This document shows, in pieces, positions 19,259-21,845 of a stretch of DNA of 21,845 nucleotides. Position 1 is the stretch's first letter, and each line of letters opens with the position of its first letter. The stretch is from a virus. The translations under genes were made by a program, and so were the position numbers. The notes under the pieces were generated by a model that had not been told where the DNA came from, did no database searches, and saw only the letters and a list, made by a program, of their open reading frames with translations. The stretch is taken from IMG/VR virus record IMGVR_UViG_3300028548_005287, positions 1 through 21,845 of that record; one strand, given 5' to 3'.

Positions 19259-21845
19259 AAAACAAATAAACAAAATTTCTTCTTTAATTAAACAAGGAAA
19301 AGGAAGTGAAGCGTATCGAGCTTACGAAGAACTTTCTTTTGGTGATCAAATACTTGTAGCCGTATCCCCTGTAGTTGGAGATTTTTTAGCTGGATTTGAA
19401 ATTAAAGAGTTTAGTTCTAGAGCATCAAAAAACGTTAAAGACAAAGACTACCTAGGGGCTACGGGAAACTTTGCAATAGCCTCTTTAGCTGCTATAAGTC
19501 TTGTGCCTTTATTCAGATGGCTTAGAGGATCTAAAGGCGCTGCAAAGGCAGCTACTGAAATTGCTACAACTCGTAGAGGCAAAGCAGGCCTAAAAGGTCC
19601 TGGAGAATATCAAGCAGAAAAAGCAGCAAAGAAAGAAGCCGCAGAGAAGGCAGCCGAAGAATCAACAATAAAAGCAGAAAAAAAATTAGCCGCAGAAAAG
19701 GAGGCAGCAAGGAAAGCAGAGTTGCCAGTCGTTGAAGAATTTAAACCGTTATCTTTAGGTGAGATGGATTTTCGAGGAACTGTTACAGGGCCTCCAGGTA
19801 ATTTTCAAGGTCTTACTTCTAAAGCCGCTAAGTTTATTAATACCAATAAAAAATTACCTAATCAAACTGGAGTTGTTACTTACATCAATGCTTTAAAAAA
19901 AGGTGGTGTGTCAAACGGAGAATTAAAGTTACTTAATTTAATTGATGAATTTGGTGATGTCCATCCAAAACTTTTATCTGAAATACAGTCTTCAAATCCT
20001 TTAGACAAAATTACCCGACAAAGATTAGCTAGATACATTAAAGAAAATCAAAGCTCAATAGATAAAGGTGGTATACAAAAAAGAATGGTATCTAAAAGAG
20101 AGTTAGAAGCAGAGGGTAGATTAATTTCAGGCAACAGAATTTTAACCAACGAAACAGAATTTACTTACCACTTACCTAGAACACAATACGAAAGAACTAC
20201 TGAACTTGGTAGACATTATCGTGGCAAACCAGATCATGAAGCTCATTATGTGTTTGACGCTGCTGCTGACTTAAGAATGCCTGATTACAATACTTATGCA
20301 GATAGTCTGCGGATTATGCCGTTTGATTCAAAAGTAATAGGACCTCCAAAACCAATTTTAGATAAAGGAGATAAAGTTTTAAATTTAGGTAGGATTCAAT
20401 CTGATTATTCAAAAGAATTGGGTCAAGCTTTTACTAAAAACAAAAACAAACAAATAGAATTAATTTTGCGCAAACAGCCTATATACTCTTTAGAGGAAAA
20501 TTTAACAATTGCAATAAATAGAATTCGTGATGAGCTTGATCCTGATCTTATAGGAAGTCCAAATTTTTTAAGAGAAAATAATTTTTTTACAGCAATTGCT
20601 AGTGCCGCAAGAAAAACCAGTAATTTAGAATCATCAGAGCAACTACAAAAAGCTTTTATTAAAGATCAACAAAGGCTATATAAATTAGTTAAAGACGGCA
20701 AGCCTTTACAGACAGATGAATACATTATAGAGCCAAGTGAATTATCAGCTTTTGCTAAAATGGAAGGAGCCTCCATAAAAGACTCTATAAATAAAATTGT
20801 AAAAACAGTAAAAGAATTTGATGGCGAATTAGATATTTTTGAACCTTTTATAAAACCTACGAAAGAAGTTAAAGAAGTTTTTTCAGTATCTCCATACAAA
20901 GATACAAGAAAATTAACAGAGGCTAACAAGGCTAAAAATGCATACAATAAAGTTGTACCTACAATTAATAAAATGTCTGCAAGAGAATTAAAGTTACAAA
21001 AACAAATAACCGATTCAAATTTAAGCCCAGACTCTCCATCTCTTGTTGATCTTACTGCGGAATTAGAAAGCCTTGGTCAAAATAAATTAAGATTAATGCC
21101 AAGCAGTTTTGATGATATTGCAGAATTTACTTTAAACAAAAGTGAATTAAAAAACGCAACAGGAAAAGAATTTACCGACTCTCTTGGCAAAAGTTTAGAT
21201 GAAATATTTTATGAAACAGACAGTATCCCTGGAGGTCCTTTAGTACAAAAGTATGGACCAGGAACACCCATTCAAAGAGCTGAAAAATATTTTAATGAAA
21301 TAGTTAATAATCCATCTCCTACTTTTGATATTGGCAACGGAGTTAAAATACTTAAAAGAGCTACTAAAGTAAAAACTGATAATATTCCTGGCATTAAAAT
21401 GGATCCTTATGCTGTAGACAATAAAACTGTAGCTTACAAACTTCCAATTAGATCAAGATTTTTAGAAGCCGTAAACAACAAGTATGATGGGTTTTCTTTG
21501 GACTCAGCTGCAAAAAGACTAGGTGATGAAGGTGGTCAAGATAGAGAGTTTTTAGAAAAACTTTACGATAATGATGCGCCAAAAGAGATTGAAAAAATGC
21601 TTAAAGAATTAGGCGTAGATCCAGCAGAATATATGGGCAAAGTTGATCCTAAAATAAATCAAACATTTTCAGGTACCTACGTTAAAATTGATGATGCTCT
21701 TAGGAAGCTGGTTCAAGAGAAGGGTATTGACGCATTTAAGGCTGGCGGCGCAGTAGATGAAAGTAAAAAAGAAGCAACTGAAAGAAGATTAGATGCAGGC
21801 GAAGAAATAGATGATATTTTAAAAGACTTGTATGGAACAGCAATT
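19248..21845 (+). CDS. Very large virion-type protein (N-terminal 866 residues, partial)
   Basis: The frame from ATG 19248 stays open to the window edge, so the C-terminus is missing. AGGAGG lies 8 bases upstream. Visible parts: hydrophobic stretches at about 36-52 and 70-92 (ending LVPLFRWLRG); an Ala/Lys/Glu-rich helix, probably coiled coil, at about 120-163; then a long mixed region. LNLGRIQSDYSKELGQ lies at about 378-393. IQSD followed by an aromatic recalls the EIQSDW motif in very large phage proteins, but I cannot name the domain firmly. The segment near the edge contains IDAFKAGGAVDESKKEA. It may be an internal or ejected virion protein, judged by size and place. Confidence 0.7.
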   Translation, partial: MADRKQINKISSLIKQGKGSEAYRAYEELSFGDQILVAVSPVVGDFLAGFEIKEFSSRASKNVKDKDYLGATGNFAIASLAAISLVPLFRWLRGSKGAAKAATEIATTRRGKAGLKGPGEYQAEKAAKKEAAEKAAEESTIKAEKKLAAEKEAARKAELPVVEEFKPLSLGEMDFRGTVTGPPGNFQGLTSKAAKFINTNKKLPNQTGVVTYINALKKGGVSNGELKLLNLIDEFGDVHPKLLSEIQSSNPLDKITRQRLARYIKENQSSIDKGGIQKRMVSKRELEAEGRLISGNRILTNETEFTYHLPRTQYERTTELGRHYRGKPDHEAHYVFDAAADLRMPDYNTYADSLRIMPFDSKVIGPPKPILDKGDKVLNLGRIQSDYSKELGQAFTKNKNKQIELILRKQPIYSLEENLTIAINRIRDELDPDLIGSPNFLRENNFFTAIASAARKTSNLESSEQLQKAFIKDQQRLYKLVKDGKPLQTDEYIIEPSELSAFAKMEGASIKDSINKIVKTVKEFDGELDIFEPFIKPTKEVKEVFSVSPYKDTRKLTEANKAKNAYNKVVPTINKMSARELKLQKQITDSNLSPDSPSLVDLTAELESLGQNKLRLMPSSFDDIAEFTLNKSELKNATGKEFTDSLGKSLDEIFYETDSIPGGPLVQKYGPGTPIQRAEKYFNEIVNNPSPTFDIGNGVKILKRATKVKTDNIPGIKMDPYAVDNKTVAYKLPIRSRFLEAVNNKYDGFSLDSAAKRLGDEGGQDREFLEKLYDNDAPKEIEKMLKELGVDPAEYMGKVDPKINQTFSGTYVKIDDALRKLVQEKGIDAFKAGGAVDESKKEATERRLDAGEEIDDILKDLYGTAI

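Overview
The window looks like part of a tailed bacteriophage genome, most likely a marine phage of the kind common in uncultured ocean virus assemblies. The evidence is AT-rich DNA, tightly packed short genes with overlapping start and stop codons, a phage recombination set (RecA-like Sak4-type ATPase, DUF669-type single-strand DNA binding protein, RecE/DUF3799-type exonuclease, Holliday-junction-resolvase-like nuclease), a primase-helicase, a terminase small subunit, a DUF3310 protein, and very large, glycine- or alanine-rich virion-type proteins at both ends. No integrase, tRNA, CRISPR array, DNA polymerase, large terminase or lysis gene was recognised. The host cannot be read from the sequence; a marine alphaproteobacterium is a guess.

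Layout. (1) 2-3795, rightward: end of one late gene and a 1135-residue virion-type protein. (2) 3792-6718, leftward: a Cro-like regulator, a primase-polymerase/DUF3987 helicase and a small PD-(D/E)XK nuclease. Two overlapping divergent promoters at 6741-6776 separate this from (3) 6812-7986, rightward: Sak4-like ATPase and DUF669 protein, ending in a bidirectional terminator. (4) 8009-10862, leftward: ten small to medium genes, almost all joined by start/stop overlaps, including the exonuclease, a zinc-ribbon protein, DUF3310 and a resolvase-like nuclease. (5) 10948-12437, rightward: three small genes, then a separate regulated promoter and the terminase small subunit. (6) 12434-14576, leftward: tiny membrane peptides, a zinc ribbon and unknown small proteins in a coupled operon, preceded by a structured leader with a broken small gene and an attenuator-like hairpin. 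(7) 14794-17303, rightward: a cassette region. (8) 17511-21845, rightward: three virion-type genes, the last running off the window.

The most unusual part is region 7. Five intergenic blocks share one order of parts: TCGGG repeats, an ACACAC-rich tract, and a CTGG/GATC-rich hairpin-forming part. Four of the five then have a related AAAATAGTTGTTGACA-type promoter. Each block precedes one short transcription unit, three of which end in strong intrinsic terminators. One unit has a near-consensus promoter and terminator but no open reading frame that closes before the terminator. It is a candidate structured small RNA of about 160 nt with a C(UUCG)G hairpin. A second striking feature is a run of ten A at 18880-18889, where the gene at 17886 stops directly after an A AAA AAC slippery sequence and the -1 frame stays open for about 120 more codons without a good start.

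Working together: the divergent early promoters probably let the Cro-like regulator balance primase-helicase against recombination genes. The recombination proteins sit on two opposed operons that converge on one shared terminator. Terminase and virion genes would be expressed late.
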